Source: a virus | Length of the DNA stretch: 44,598 bases | Strand: one strand, 5' to 3' | Virus record (IMG/VR): IMGVR_UViG_3300036893_000006 | Coordinates: 1 to 44,598 of that record | Shown here: positions 7,222-15,792 of the stretch, piece by piece | Position numbering within the stretch: position 1 is the stretch's first letter | Layout of the letters: every line of letters starts with the position of its first letter | Translations under genes and position numbers: made by a program | The notes under the pieces: model-generated | What the model was told of the DNA's origin: nothing | Database searches by the model: none | Seen by the model: only the letters and a program-made list of their open reading frames with translations

Positions 7222-9903
7222 ATGTCTACTATTCTACATACCTACGACACTATTAAAGAACAGCTCAGAGATAAGTTAACTTATTACCTACAATCACAAG
7301 GGATTCATATTACAGAAGGTAAACCTTTTAGTTGTATTAATCCTGAGCACGATGATTCCAGCCCAAGTTGTGGAATTGTGCCTGAATCACACGGCCATAT
7401 CTTCCATTGCTTTGGCTGCGGTGCCACTGGTGATATCTTCACAGCAACTTCATTCCTTGAAGGTAAGCCACTTACTGGTATCTCGTTCATTCACGACAAC
7501 TTAAAGTATTTAGCTGACATTTATGGTATTGAACTACCTATTGAGGAGCCCAACCCAGAAGAACAATATGAGATGGATACATATCGTGCTTATAGGGATG
7601 CTGCTCAGATTATTATAGGCCCGAAGAACAATACTTATAGTCCTATTGTTGAGGCAGCTCTTAAGAAGTATGGGTGGGAGAAGAACATCCGTATCTCTCT
7701 TGGGGTTGGTTCAGTTACTTCACACGAAGACTTTATGAACCGTATGAAGAAGCAGCACGGGTGGTCGGAATCTTTCCTTACCCAGGTTGACCTTCATCGT
7801 AAGAGTATGTTCAGTGAGAATAATTTAATCTTTACGGTAAAGGATGAGAATGGGAATCCTGTCGGGTTTGCGTGCAGAAACTTATTGTTTGAACAACAAA
7901 CAAAAGACTATACGGATTCAAAAGCAAAGATATTGGAGAAGTATGCCGAAGATAATCCAAAGCGTAAGGAAGCTTTGGATAAACTTAAGAAGCCAACTAA
8001 GTATATTAACTCAATGGAACACAGTTCAGGTGAAACTTCCCTTAGAAATCACATCTATCAGAAGTCAAAAAGACTCTTTGGTTTACATCGTGCGAAGAAG
8101 TTTGCTACGTCGTTGTATGTTTTCGAAGGTTACAGCGATTGTGTTACCGCTGTCAATGCAGGGCTACAAAACTCGTGCGCTATTGGAAGCACCTCATTTA
8201 CGAAAGATCACTTGGAGCTCATCCTCGGTTTGGGTATCAAGCATATCATATTCGTACTGGATGCTGACGACGCAGGTGAAGCTGGCACAGACAGGTTTGT
8301 TAAGCTCCTTGGTGAATCGCTCGGGGGCCGTCCTGGTCTCCGTGTAGAGATAGTAGCTATGCCTGATGGAACTGATGATCCAGATGCTTATATCCGTACT
8401 ATGGGCGGCTTAAAAGCATTCCAAGCCCTTCCTAAGACGGATATCTTTGGATGGTCATTACATAAGGCAATGGCTGCTGGTCAAGATCCAATCCTATTGG
8501 CTAATGATATGGTTGGATACATTGTTAATGAGACTAATAACTTTATTAGGCTGCAGAAATCTCGTCAGTTGGCCAAAGAAACTGGCATTCCAGAAGATGT
8601 TATCTGGAGAGAGGTTACTGCTCTTGTAGATAGTGATGTAGCTAAGATGGAAGAGGAGAAGGCTATTGTAGCTGCTACGGTTGCTAAGAAGCTACAGCTA
8701 AATCCTAAGGCTATTCATTCTATTCTGCAGGAGGCCCAGGATCGTATAGATAAGATCCAGTCCAGCAAGGAAACTTATAGTGTAGTTAACACAAAGAAGA
8801 CTATTGAATCAATCAAGACTACACAAGTAGCAAATATTGAGTTGGTTGAACTAAAGACAGGTTGGGAGTTGTTTGATACCTTAGTAGGTGGTATACCAAA
8901 GGAAGATTCTTTTGTTACTATCCCTGGTAAGATGAACCAAGGTAAGTCTTCTTTCCTTGCTAACTTAGCCTGGAGAATCATAGATAACAATCCAGATACT
9001 ATGGTTCTATATCATACAATTGATGACTCTTTATCTGTCTTTTTGCCAAGACTTTGGGCTTCAAAGTTTGGTGAAGAAGGCCACTTAAAGAGAAAAGATG
9101 GTACGATATGGGATACATTTGATCCTATCGCTGATGGTAACAATGGTCACAAGACAGGATGGTATTCAAATGATTTTAAGAAGGCTGGTTATTCGTTAGC
9201 AAACTATTCCAACTTTCATAAAGCCTATAAACTAATAAGTGATTGGACTGATAATGTCATTGAGAAAGAACTACTTGTACCAGAGGACATTTCTTCACTC
9301 CCTCCTACGTTTCCGTCTTTGGAAAGTCGCATTAAGACGCTCAGACACAAATACCCAGATAGAGGCCTAGTGGTCATCGGTGATAATTTTCACCTCTATG
9401 ATCTGCCGGGTGAGAAAGAGGGAGAAAGCAAGACTAGGGCTATGAGTGTGTATGCAAAGCACTTAGCCAATAAGTATCACGCTACACTTATTATGACTAT
9501 GGAACTAACCAAGGCTGTATTACGGCCAGGTGTTAGACCAAAGGTAAGAAATCTAAAGGGCAGTGCTGGTATGTCATACGACTCCTCACTCAATATAGGA
9601 GTATATAATGACCTTAAGGACAGAGAAGGTAATGCTAATATCATAGCAGTAAAGGATGGTATAGTAGATCCTAATACTACCAAAATACCGTATCGTAAAC
9701 CTGTAATTGAATTAGTTCTTGACAAATCAAAGGTTGGTTCATTTGATAGCAGATTATATTATGAGTTGGAACCAAGGTCTGGTCGTGTTGAAGAATGTAG
9801 TATAATGGAACAGAATGAACTTCGTATCAAAGCTGATGAATACACAAATAAGTGGTCAGACAATGGAGATGATATGGGTAAAGCAATGTCTCCGTTAGGA
9901 TAA
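7222..9903 (+). CDS. Bifunctional DNA primase-helicase (CHC2, TOPRIM and DnaB-type domains)
   Basis: An 893-aa replication protein with three domains in order. The first is a CHC2 zinc finger (C38-x4-H43, C63-x2-C66). The second is a TOPRIM primase core with E302 in FEGYSD and D347-A-D349 in VLDADD. The third is a RecA/DnaB-type helicase with Walker A at 569-576 (GKMNQGKS) and a Walker B-like VVIGDN near 717-722. T7 gp4 has the same layout. It would prime and unwind DNA at the phage fork. The frame opens at 7165, but ATG 7222 fits the downstream ribosome-binding site (aggag). The motif TATACTAACCAG at 7194-7205 lies just upstream. Confidence 0.92.
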   Translation: MSTILHTYDTIKEQLRDKLTYYLQSQGIHITEGKPFSCINPEHDDSSPSCGIVPESHGHIFHCFGCGATGDIFTATSFLEGKPLTGISFIHDNLKYLADIYGIELPIEEPNPEEQYEMDTYRAYRDAAQIIIGPKNNTYSPIVEAALKKYGWEKNIRISLGVGSVTSHEDFMNRMKKQHGWSESFLTQVDLHRKSMFSENNLIFTVKDENGNPVGFACRNLLFEQQTKDYTDSKAKILEKYAEDNPKRKEALDKLKKPTKYINSMEHSSGETSLRNHIYQKSKRLFGLHRAKKFATSLYVFEGYSDCVTAVNAGLQNSCAIGSTSFTKDHLELILGLGIKHIIFVLDADDAGEAGTDRFVKLLGESLGGRPGLRVEIVAMPDGTDDPDAYIRTMGGLKAFQALPKTDIFGWSLHKAMAAGQDPILLANDMVGYIVNETNNFIRLQKSRQLAKETGIPEDVIWREVTALVDSDVAKMEEEKAIVAATVAKKLQLNPKAIHSILQEAQDRIDKIQSSKETYSVVNTKKTIESIKTTQVANIELVELKTGWELFDTLVGGIPKEDSFVTIPGKMNQGKSSFLANLAWRIIDNNPDTMVLYHTIDDSLSVFLPRLWASKFGEEGHLKRKDGTIWDTFDPIADGNNGHKTGWYSNDFKKAGYSLANYSNFHKAYKLISDWTDNVIEKELLVPEDISSLPPTFPSLESRIKTLRHKYPDRGLVVIGDNFHLYDLPGEKEGESKTRAMSVYAKHLANKYHATLIMTMELTKAVLRPGVRPKVRNLKGSAGMSYDSSLNIGVYNDLKDREGNANIIAVKDGIVDPNTTKIPYRKPVIELVLDKSKVGSFDSRLYYELEPRSGRVEECSIMEQNELRIKADEYTNKWSDNGDDMGKAMSPLG

Positions 9904-9905
9904 AT

Positions 9906-10169
9906 ATGACAGGCGATGAGATGGAAGTAATAGATCCCAAAACAACGGGTAAAAAGTTCATAGTTGGATCCGATAACAAAGTTATCGACCAGCATGATTG
10001 TCAATTTGCAGGCGACCATTCCGATGGTCTAAATGTGGATGACAAATGTACGATATGTGGAAAGAGCTTAGGCGATTTTATCGCAGAGGACTATGATCCC
10101 TCTAATCCTCGTGTACCCATAATTATAAGTCCCAAGGAGGACAGTAATGAGTATGACAAACAGCGCTGA
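9906..10169 (+). CDS. Small hypothetical protein with C...CxxC motif
   Basis: An 87-aa protein directly after the primase-helicase stop, separated by only 2 bases. It has a C-x-F-A-G-D-H segment followed by CTICGKSL, a possible half zinc ribbon. Its 3' end overlaps the next gene by 23 bases. No function can be assigned; proximity to the primase-helicase suggests co-expression with replication genes. Confidence 0.65.
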   Translation: MTGDEMEVIDPKTTGKKFIVGSDNKVIDQHDCQFAGDHSDGLNVDDKCTICGKSLGDFIAEDYDPSNPRVPIIISPKEDSNEYDKQR

Positions 10170-10677
10170 AGCAAGGATACTTGCCCAGCAAAGACAGATG
10201 CAAGGTAAATTACTTGAATGTGGATGTGGTAGTCATCATTTTTATGAAGTCAAGGCCACTAAATATTTAGGTGGTGGCCAGGGCTCAGTAGAAATTATGG
10301 CAGATACTACAGACCAAGAGTTTCCACTCTTAGTTTGTATCTGTGGTAGGCCACAATCTCCCAAGGCTCCAGTTGGTCGGAGAGCTTACGGAGTCTTTGA
10401 GAATGCCCACAAGGACTTTAGGGAATCAGTTGCCAGAGCTATTGAAAGTATTGATAGCAAAGATCCACAGGAAGTAAAAGATGAAGTGTTACAGGCTGCT
10501 GCCAGTAAGACGGTAGAGGCACAGGTTGAAACATTAATGGAACGAGTCTATACTCTTGAACAGGTTGTAATAGCACCTACTCACGATGAACCAACTACAC
10601 CAGTAGAAGGTTCTCCAACTGAACCTGAAGTTAATAAGGTTCATAAAGGTAAGAAGCATGGATCCGAAACCAAGTAA
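10147..10677 (+). CDS. Hypothetical phage protein with zinc-ribbon-like N-terminus
   Basis: A 176-aa protein starting at ATG 10147 with a strong ribosome-binding site (aaggagg). The N-terminal ~75 residues contain ECGCGSHHF and, about 45 residues later, LVCICG. This CxC...CxC arrangement is consistent with a small zinc ribbon. The C-terminal half is acidic and probably helical/coiled-coil followed by a Thr/Pro-rich linker and a basic tail. The role is unknown. It overlaps the next gene by 20 bases. Confidence 0.7.
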   Translation: MSMTNSAEARILAQQRQMQGKLLECGCGSHHFYEVKATKYLGGGQGSVEIMADTTDQEFPLLVCICGRPQSPKAPVGRRAYGVFENAHKDFRESVARAIESIDSKDPQEVKDEVLQAAASKTVEAQVETLMERVYTLEQVVIAPTHDEPTTPVEGSPTEPEVNKVHKGKKHGSETK

Positions 10678-11128
10678 CCTAAATGAACTCCTGGTTGGTC
10701 GAAAGATCAATCAGGAGTTTCTTGCTGGGCTGGAGATTACTGATGAAAGACGTTATCCTATGCCAGGATCAGTCGTCAAAAATCCAGGCGACCCACGCAT
10801 CAATTTATCTTCCACTATTGCGAAGCCGTCGGACACGCTCATTATGGCGGAACATATTGCATCGATCCGCCATAAGCTTCAAGCTAGAATATTTATTGTG
10901 TACAGGGACACCGTCGATGCGCTTTTCATGGAGAGTCAAGATCTAATTAAATATCCAAAGTGGCTGATGGATGACCCTCGTAAACAAAACGAGAGGTCTA
11001 TTCGTATCAATGAAATGCTAAGGAAACCTAAAGATGAATATGATCGTGGATGGTTATCGGATGAATTAGATGATGAGTTGTATGATACATTAGTATTCTT
11101 TCTTTATAATCACAGAGTAGGTAAATAA
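10658..11128 (+). CDS. Hypothetical protein, 156 aa
   Basis: I do not recognise this protein. It has no clear cysteine motif or membrane segment; the sequence is mixed alpha/beta, with acidic and basic clusters toward the C-terminus (YDRGWLSDELDDELYDTLVFF). The start overlaps the previous gene's end, and the next gene follows after 10 bases with a TTG start, so it belongs to the same operon between the primase-helicase and a phosphoesterase. Confidence 0.65.
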   Translation: MDPKPSNLNELLVGRKINQEFLAGLEITDERRYPMPGSVVKNPGDPRINLSSTIAKPSDTLIMAEHIASIRHKLQARIFIVYRDTVDALFMESQDLIKYPKWLMDDPRKQNERSIRINEMLRKPKDEYDRGWLSDELDDELYDTLVFFLYNHRVGK

Positions 11129-11138
11129 GGAGCCTGTC

Positions 11139-12323
11139 TTGTCTAAACTAACCAAAGAACAATATATTATAGAACTAAAAAAGAATTGGGATATACTATC
11201 TAATTCTACTAAACAGAATTTTATTTCGTCTTTATTAGGCCATCGGATGTCTTTCAAGACTATCGGAGAACTAATTAGTAGGACTCCAGAATCTATAAGA
11301 GAGGCTTATAATGTGGTTGATCTCGGGGGGAGCCCTATGGTGGTTGAGCCTAATGAGACAGAGGTCAAGAATGAGGCTCAAGTATTGGTCACGCCGTCTA
11401 TTGCAAAGATAATGGCTGTAGCTCCAGAGAAGATGATTTATCAGCAGTCCTTCGATGAAATTCTTGTATACTACCGAGAGCTACTGGGCTGGCAGAATGA
11501 AGTAGTCATTGCTGCCGAACCAAGAGACGATGATGGTTATCATCGTGGCTGTATTATCAGTGACTTACACGCTCCATTCCATAATGAGACAGCCTTTCTT
11601 AGTTTCATTAAAGATGCTAAGAAGCACAAGCATACTGATATATGCGTATTAGCTGGGGACGGAGTTGACTTCCATAACTTTAGTAAGTATATGAAGTATG
11701 GACAATACTTCACGGTTAGAGAAGAGCATAAAGCTTTTATGAATATATTAGCTATACTATCTGAGACTTTTACCAAGGTAGTAGTAATGCCTGGTAATCA
11801 CGATGATAGAGCTCGTAAGATGTATGCTAAGGAATTACATCCCGAACTGTATCAGAATATCTTAGATCATCACGGCCCTGATGCCTTTGATTTTTCTTTA
11901 CTGATGTGCAAAAACTTCACCAATGTTGAAGTTCCTAAGTTCCCGCAGTATGAATGGGCAGACTTTAGGTTCGTATATCAGCTTAATGATATAATCATAG
12001 GGCACCCTGAGATGTATTCAAAGATTCCTAATAAGTCAGTGGGAACTTTCATTGAGTTCTTATATAAGAAGGCTTTGATGTATGGAGTAATCAAACCATT
12101 TAGATATGCCGTAATGGGTCATACTCATATGTCTGGTAAAACCTGGAATGACTATGGAGTTATTGGTATTGAAAATGGTTGTCTATGTATGACACCAGAT
12201 TATGATGGTAATCCCCAGTGTGCTGGTGCTTTTCGTCCAGCTACATTAGGATATACTCGGTTTGCTACAGACTTAGAAACAGGTATGACTAATCCTAACG
12301 ATATTAATTTCATTCAGTTATAA
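11139..12323 (+). CDS. Calcineurin-like metallophosphoesterase with N-terminal extension (TTG start)
   Basis: A 394-aa protein with a full binuclear-metal phosphoesterase core starting near residue 135: SD142LH144, GD174 in LAGDGVDFH, GN220HDDR and GHTH near 325. The first ~120 residues are extra and contain a short predicted HTH-like stretch (FKTIGELISRTPESIREAY), so a DNA-binding extension is possible but unproven. The start is TTG 11139, supported by taaggag at 11126-11132. Phage enzymes of this superfamily include nucleases (SbcD/Mre11-like), nucleotide or protein phosphatases and RNA-repair enzymes; nothing here decides between them. Confidence 0.8.
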   Translation: MSKLTKEQYIIELKKNWDILSNSTKQNFISSLLGHRMSFKTIGELISRTPESIREAYNVVDLGGSPMVVEPNETEVKNEAQVLVTPSIAKIMAVAPEKMIYQQSFDEILVYYRELLGWQNEVVIAAEPRDDDGYHRGCIISDLHAPFHNETAFLSFIKDAKKHKHTDICVLAGDGVDFHNFSKYMKYGQYFTVREEHKAFMNILAILSETFTKVVVMPGNHDDRARKMYAKELHPELYQNILDHHGPDAFDFSLLMCKNFTNVEVPKFPQYEWADFRFVYQLNDIIIGHPEMYSKIPNKSVGTFIEFLYKKALMYGVIKPFRYAVMGHTHMSGKTWNDYGVIGIENGCLCMTPDYDGNPQCAGAFRPATLGYTRFATDLETGMTNPNDINFIQL

Positions 12324-12331
12324 GGAGTAAT

Positions 12332-12910
12332 ATGTCTAATATAATTATGCCAGGAGATCCTGAGTTCTCTCAGGCTCCAGAGGTAGGTAAACTTCAGGAG
12401 CCTCCAGCATTGCCTAATCAGCTGTTGGAGGCCGCATTTACCGAAGTAGTTCAGGATGCACAAGCTGCTGTACAGGTTGCTGAAGAGGGTAGTGAGGTTC
12501 ACGGGCCCACTACTCCTTCAGAACCTCCATTCCAATCTAAATCCTGGTATAGAAAGAATGCTGTGCCTGGTTATAAAATGCATGGGCCAGCAAGACAAAG
12601 AAGTTTCACGCATAACTTTCCTGAGGCTCGTAAAGCTACACTTAAAGAAGACCTTCCTCGTAGTTGGGAGAAAACCTGCTATAGAAAATTCAAAGCTGGT
12701 GATGAAATTACAATAACTGGAACTACTTTCTATCCAGGTATAGGAGCCTTATATGCTTTTACAGAGGGGATGCGAGGCTCATATGGCCTACGTGAAGACC
12801 AGATATTGTTTCTCGAAGAGGTGGTGGCTCTGGAGGAAAGCAGTGAGCCGGTCGTCGATATTTTATCCAGTCCAATTGTGGAAGTCGACACCTCTAATAC
12901 AGGAGAATAG
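12332..12910 (+). CDS. Hypothetical protein, 192 aa
   Basis: An unrecognised protein with a strong ribosome-binding site (aaggag) before ATG 12332. The N-terminal half is Glu/Pro/Ala-rich and probably disordered or coiled-coil (TEVVQDAQAAVQVAEE). The middle is basic and aromatic, and the segment FKAGDEITITGTTFYPGIGALYAF looks like a small beta-barrel (SH3/KOW-like). The C-terminus is acidic. The organisation resembles small phage accessory proteins but no function can be given. Confidence 0.65.
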   Translation: MSNIIMPGDPEFSQAPEVGKLQEPPALPNQLLEAAFTEVVQDAQAAVQVAEEGSEVHGPTTPSEPPFQSKSWYRKNAVPGYKMHGPARQRSFTHNFPEARKATLKEDLPRSWEKTCYRKFKAGDEITITGTTFYPGIGALYAFTEGMRGSYGLREDQILFLEEVVALEESSEPVVDILSSPIVEVDTSNTGE

Positions 12911-12912
12911 TG

Positions 12913-13599
12913 ATGGAGGACAAGACAGTAAAGTTTAATAGTCACGGTAGACCTGTTAGTGATAACCCAGAGAACAAGTTATATATTATTAGCTCGGATA
13001 CTGATGGTGTATTGGCCAACTGGAGCAAAGCTATCTTAGACTTCATAAATGCCAAAGATAATGGACATAGAGAATGGGAAGAATGGAAGAGTTGGAAACC
13101 CTGGGAGCTAAAACCTCCCCTAATGACCAAGAAGGAGTTTGAGGATGCCTTTGTTCAATCATTATACACCCCGGAGTTTTACCTTAACCTCGAAAGTTTT
13201 CCGAATAATGGCTTGGATGAATGCCAATCATATCTGGAAGAGGGAGCATTTAATATGTATGTCGTTACCCATAGGGCAAACCTATTGGCAGCCGACGGGA
13301 TACAAGATAGCACTCAGTTACTTAGAAGATGGGTGGAAAAGCAAGGGGTTAAGGCTATTACGGGAGTGGTGGCAGGCCATCAAGACAGGCCCGAACTGCT
13401 AAAGCAGTTGAATGTAGACTTTCATATAGACGACTATACAGAAGAATTCGAACGATGTAATGAAGCAGGTATTAAGACTTACTTAATAGACCGGCCTTGG
13501 AATCAGGATTGTGATGCTGGTGAATATAGAGTCTATACCTTCAAAGAGTTCCTTGATAAGACCGTATTGAGTAAAGAACTAAAACTACAGAGGGTATAA
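12913..13599 (+). CDS. HAD-family 5'(3')-deoxyribonucleotidase-like protein
   Basis: A 228-aa protein with the HAD nucleophile motif D29-x-D31-G-V-L-A near the N-terminus, a YVVTHRA segment (motif II-like) near 115 and FHIDDYTEEF (motif IV-like acidic pair) near 172. This pattern fits the NT5C-type nucleotidase-like proteins common in phages, which dephosphorylate (deoxy)nucleoside monophosphates and may adjust the dNTP pool next to the deaminase, ThyX and RNR encoded upstream. The frame opens with GTG at 12910, immediately followed by ATG 12913; aggag at 12901-12905 suits the ATG better. Confidence 0.8.
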   Translation: MEDKTVKFNSHGRPVSDNPENKLYIISSDTDGVLANWSKAILDFINAKDNGHREWEEWKSWKPWELKPPLMTKKEFEDAFVQSLYTPEFYLNLESFPNNGLDECQSYLEEGAFNMYVVTHRANLLAADGIQDSTQLLRRWVEKQGVKAITGVVAGHQDRPELLKQLNVDFHIDDYTEEFERCNEAGIKTYLIDRPWNQDCDAGEYRVYTFKEFLDKTVLSKELKLQRV

Positions 13600-13724
13600 T
13601 GCCTTATAACTCAATCACTATGCAGAACTTAGGTTGTTTCTGTAGTATGTTACAACTTAAACACTGGCTTAAGGAAACACGTAGACTATCAAAAGCAATA
13701 CTAAAGGTCACAAAACGCTTCTAA
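13599..13724 (+). CDS. Small basic hypothetical protein, 41 aa
   Basis: A 41-codon frame starting at an ATG that overlaps the previous stop (TAATG) and ending at TAA 13722. It has two closely spaced cysteines (CFCS) and a basic, amphipathic C-terminal half (LKHWLKETRRLSKAILKVTKRF). No family is recognised. The translational-coupling overlap and lack of other use for this 146-base interval support it being a gene. Confidence 0.5.
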   Translation: MPYNSITMQNLGCFCSMLQLKHWLKETRRLSKAILKVTKRF

Positions 13725-13745
13725 TAGCGTTTAAAGGCATATATA

Positions 13746-14003
13746 ATGAGCACTTGTAATTGTATAGATTGGCAACCCTGTCCTTGTGGTAATCAAGGGC
13801 CTGAATGGCATTGTATGTATTGCTGCCTGGATCTTTCCGAAGATCAAATGAGAGCGTTTGACTTTGATCAGTGGGAACATATACCTTATAGGCCAAAAAG
13901 CCTGCCTTTATCAATTGCTTGCGGCTGCGGCTTAGAGTATACTAATCCTACACAAGAGGAGTTTGATAATTGGTCAAACCATAAATGCCTGGAGGTAAGA
14001 TGA
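13746..14003 (+). CDS. Small cysteine-rich (zinc-finger-like) protein, 85 aa
   Basis: An 85-aa protein with many cysteines: CNC, CPC, HCMYCC in the first 30 residues, then CGCG and a final C near the end. This spacing suggests two small zinc ribbons; metal binding is inferred, not shown. Its stop overlaps the next start (ATGA). Several neighbouring small phage proteins are similarly Cys-rich, suggesting a set of small DNA/RNA- or protein-binding adaptors. Confidence 0.65.
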   Translation: MSTCNCIDWQPCPCGNQGPEWHCMYCCLDLSEDQMRAFDFDQWEHIPYRPKSLPLSIACGCGLEYTNPTQEEFDNWSNHKCLEVR

Positions 14004-14509
14004 TAATTGGAATTACAGGTCATAGGCCAAACAAACTGGGAGGCTACGATGATAAACACAATCGGGCAGAATCTATAAAGCAAATCTTAAAAGAGATCTT
14101 TATGGAAAAGAAACCGAGCTGTGTTGTATCAGGTATGGCTCTTGGAGTAGATCAGTGGGCAGTTGAAGTAGCTCTTGATCTTAATATTAAAGTGTTAGCT
14201 TTAATACCTTGTAAAGGTCAGGAGATAAAGTGGCCTTATCCTGCCCAAGTTAAGTATAAAGAACTACTTAACTTCATAGCAGATAATGGAGGTTCAGTAG
14301 AATATATTAGTAATGAATTCTATAACCTCGCTCTTCATCAAATGGCTGCTCGCAATCAAAAGATCGTGGATTATTCCACTGATATCATTGCTGTGTGGGA
14401 TAGGAGTTGGGGCGGCACTGGAAGCTGTGTGCGCCTTGCTCGATTAGCTCATAGACCTATTACTATAATACATCCTCAGACACTGGAGATAGTAAATGAA
14501 ACTGTTTAG
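14000..14509 (+). CDS. SLOG/YpsA-like (DUF1273-type) nucleotide-binding protein
   Basis: A 169-aa Rossmann-like protein of the SLOG/DprA superfamily: ITGHRP at the N-terminus, SGMALGVDQWA (the glycine-rich nucleotide-binding loop) around residue 45, ALIPCKGQE, and D...WGGTGSCVRLA in the C-terminal third. Such proteins bind nucleotides or ADP-ribose derivatives and occur in phages, but the reaction is unknown. I use ATG 14000 rather than the in-frame start at 13985 because of the ATGA overlap with the upstream stop and ggagg at 13990-13994. Confidence 0.8.
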   Translation: MIIGITGHRPNKLGGYDDKHNRAESIKQILKEIFMEKKPSCVVSGMALGVDQWAVEVALDLNIKVLALIPCKGQEIKWPYPAQVKYKELLNFIADNGGSVEYISNEFYNLALHQMAARNQKIVDYSTDIIAVWDRSWGGTGSCVRLARLAHRPITIIHPQTLEIVNETV

Positions 14510-14885
14510 TTGGGCTAAAGATGGTGGAAAAGAATCACACGTAGATGGTTTCTTTATAGTAGAAATAAAGTCATTGTTCTCAATAGTATTACTACATTTT
14601 GGGAATGGAACAAGAGAAGCTTTTCATAGTCACGCATTTAATGCTTTAACTTGGATAGTAAAGGGTAAGTTTGAAGAGCATAATTTGGATGGTAGGGTTA
14701 TTACTTTCAAACCCAGTCTAAAACCGAAGTATACTCCAAGGAAGACATTTCATAAGGTAATGAGTATAAGAGAGACTTGGGCTTTATCTTTCCGTGGGCC
14801 TTGGGTAGACAAGTGGAGAGAATATATCCCAGCTACCAAGAAGTTTGTCACATTGACTAATGGTAGAAAGGTAGTAATTGAATGA
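14496..14885 (+). CDS. Cupin-like phage protein
   Basis: A 129-aa protein with a single-domain beta-barrel pattern. AFHSHAFNALTWIVKGKFEEH resembles cupin motif 1 (two His and a Glu), and a TFHKV segment about 40 residues later could supply the motif 2 His. Small cupins of this type are common in phages, with unknown substrates. Start ATG 14496 has ggaga upstream and overlaps the SLOG gene by 14 bases; the stop overlaps the next small gene (ATGA). Confidence 0.65.
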   Translation: MKLFSWAKDGGKESHVDGFFIVEIKSLFSIVLLHFGNGTREAFHSHAFNALTWIVKGKFEEHNLDGRVITFKPSLKPKYTPRKTFHKVMSIRETWALSFRGPWVDKWREYIPATKKFVTLTNGRKVVIE

Positions 14886-14968
14886 TTGATATTATTATAG
14901 GTGGTATTCTTATGTTGGTAGCTGGTTTTGTCTTGGGATTGATAGTTGGTATTACTGCTTATAGGTGA
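14882..14968 (+). CDS. Very small membrane protein, 28 aa
   Basis: A 28-codon frame starting at ATG 14882 (ATGA overlap with the cupin gene) and ending at TGA 14966. The product is almost entirely one hydrophobic, Gly-rich transmembrane helix with an acidic N-terminus and Tyr-Arg C-terminus. It continues the chain of overlapping starts and stops in this operon. The function is unknown. Confidence 0.5.
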   Translation: MIDIIIGGILMLVAGFVLGLIVGITAYR

Positions 14969-14972
14969 TCGA

Positions 14973-15062
14973 ATGAAAATACTATGCTTAGTTCTATTAG
15001 CCGTTATGGTATGGGATAAAATCCGACGAGTAAAGTCGGGTGAAAGTTCTTGGTTTAAATGA
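14973..15062 (+). CDS. Small protein with N-terminal hydrophobic segment, 29 aa
   Basis: A 29-codon frame from ATG 14973 to TGA 15060. A hydrophobic segment of about 13 residues (ILCLVLLAVMVW) is followed by a basic tail (KIRRVKSG). It could be a membrane-anchored microprotein. The stop overlaps the next ATG, consistent with translational coupling. Confidence 0.5.
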   Translation: MKILCLVLLAVMVWDKIRRVKSGESSWFK

Positions 15063-15316
15063 GAAACATAACTATCTGTGATGATAAAGGATCTACATAC
15101 ACTTTCTGTATGGCAGATGGTAATGGACAGATGTGGCATAGTATAAATGGTAATGAAATTGTGATGGTAGCTGTTATGAATAATTATGGGCCTCTAACTA
15201 TGCCTACTTGTCATTGTAGTAAAATTACTGATATACCAGCAGCCAATCCTCCAGCTAAGGAAGAGTTTTTATTACCACCAGTTTCTGGTGATCTATATGA
15301 GGATAGAGAAATATGA
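15059..15316 (+). CDS. Hypothetical protein, 85 aa, EDREI C-terminus
   Basis: An 85-aa protein starting at ATG 15059 (ATGA overlap) and ending in an ATGA overlap with the next gene. The N-terminal ~60 residues look like a small beta domain with three cysteines (ICDD, FCMAD, CHC). The C-terminal tail is Pro/Ala-rich then acidic and ends LYEDREI, matching the termini of the proteins ending at 86 and 726. No function is assigned. Confidence 0.65.
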   Translation: MRNITICDDKGSTYTFCMADGNGQMWHSINGNEIVMVAVMNNYGPLTMPTCHCSKITDIPAANPPAKEEFLLPPVSGDLYEDREI

Positions 15317-15792
15317 GCGACCCAATGTGGATTAATGGCACCTGTGATAGGATTATGACTACCCTTGAATACTGGATCCGTAATTATGATAAGGGAACTA
15401 TCTCAGCTGAAGGAGAGTATCTGACCAAGCCAGGTCAGGATGGGCCTGCTCCACACCTTATTACAGTTCCTACAAGGAGAGCTTGTAAGATAGCTTGGAA
15501 GCAGGATGATCTTGATTACTTTATTAAGATATTAGAAGCTAAGTTACCTAAGAATGATCCTACTTATGCCTTAGCTCGGGATATGAGAGCTAACTTTCCT
15601 AAGTGGAGATATGGTATCATTTGCCCAGGTGGCGCTCGTATGATAGTATTAGATTGGTACTTAGATCATATAGCACAGATATACAGACTCTTAGGAGATA
15701 TGAAAAGTGGCAAAACAAAAGAAGCAAGAGAAGATCTCAGCTCCTTTGATCTTTCCAAAGTCTTTGAAAAGAGTCCTGGGGTTGGATCTTAG
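15313..15792 (+). CDS. Hypothetical protein, 159 aa
   Basis: An unrecognised, mostly helical 159-aa protein with a conserved-looking core (RRACKIAWKQDDLDYFIKIL and MRANFPKWRYGI). No cysteine cluster or membrane segment. The gene overlaps the following RuvC-like resolvase by 86 bases, one of the longest same-strand overlaps here, so its true C-terminus or the resolvase start deserves checking. Confidence 0.6.
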   Translation: MSDPMWINGTCDRIMTTLEYWIRNYDKGTISAEGEYLTKPGQDGPAPHLITVPTRRACKIAWKQDDLDYFIKILEAKLPKNDPTYALARDMRANFPKWRYGIICPGGARMIVLDWYLDHIAQIYRLLGDMKSGKTKEAREDLSSFDLSKVFEKSPGVGS

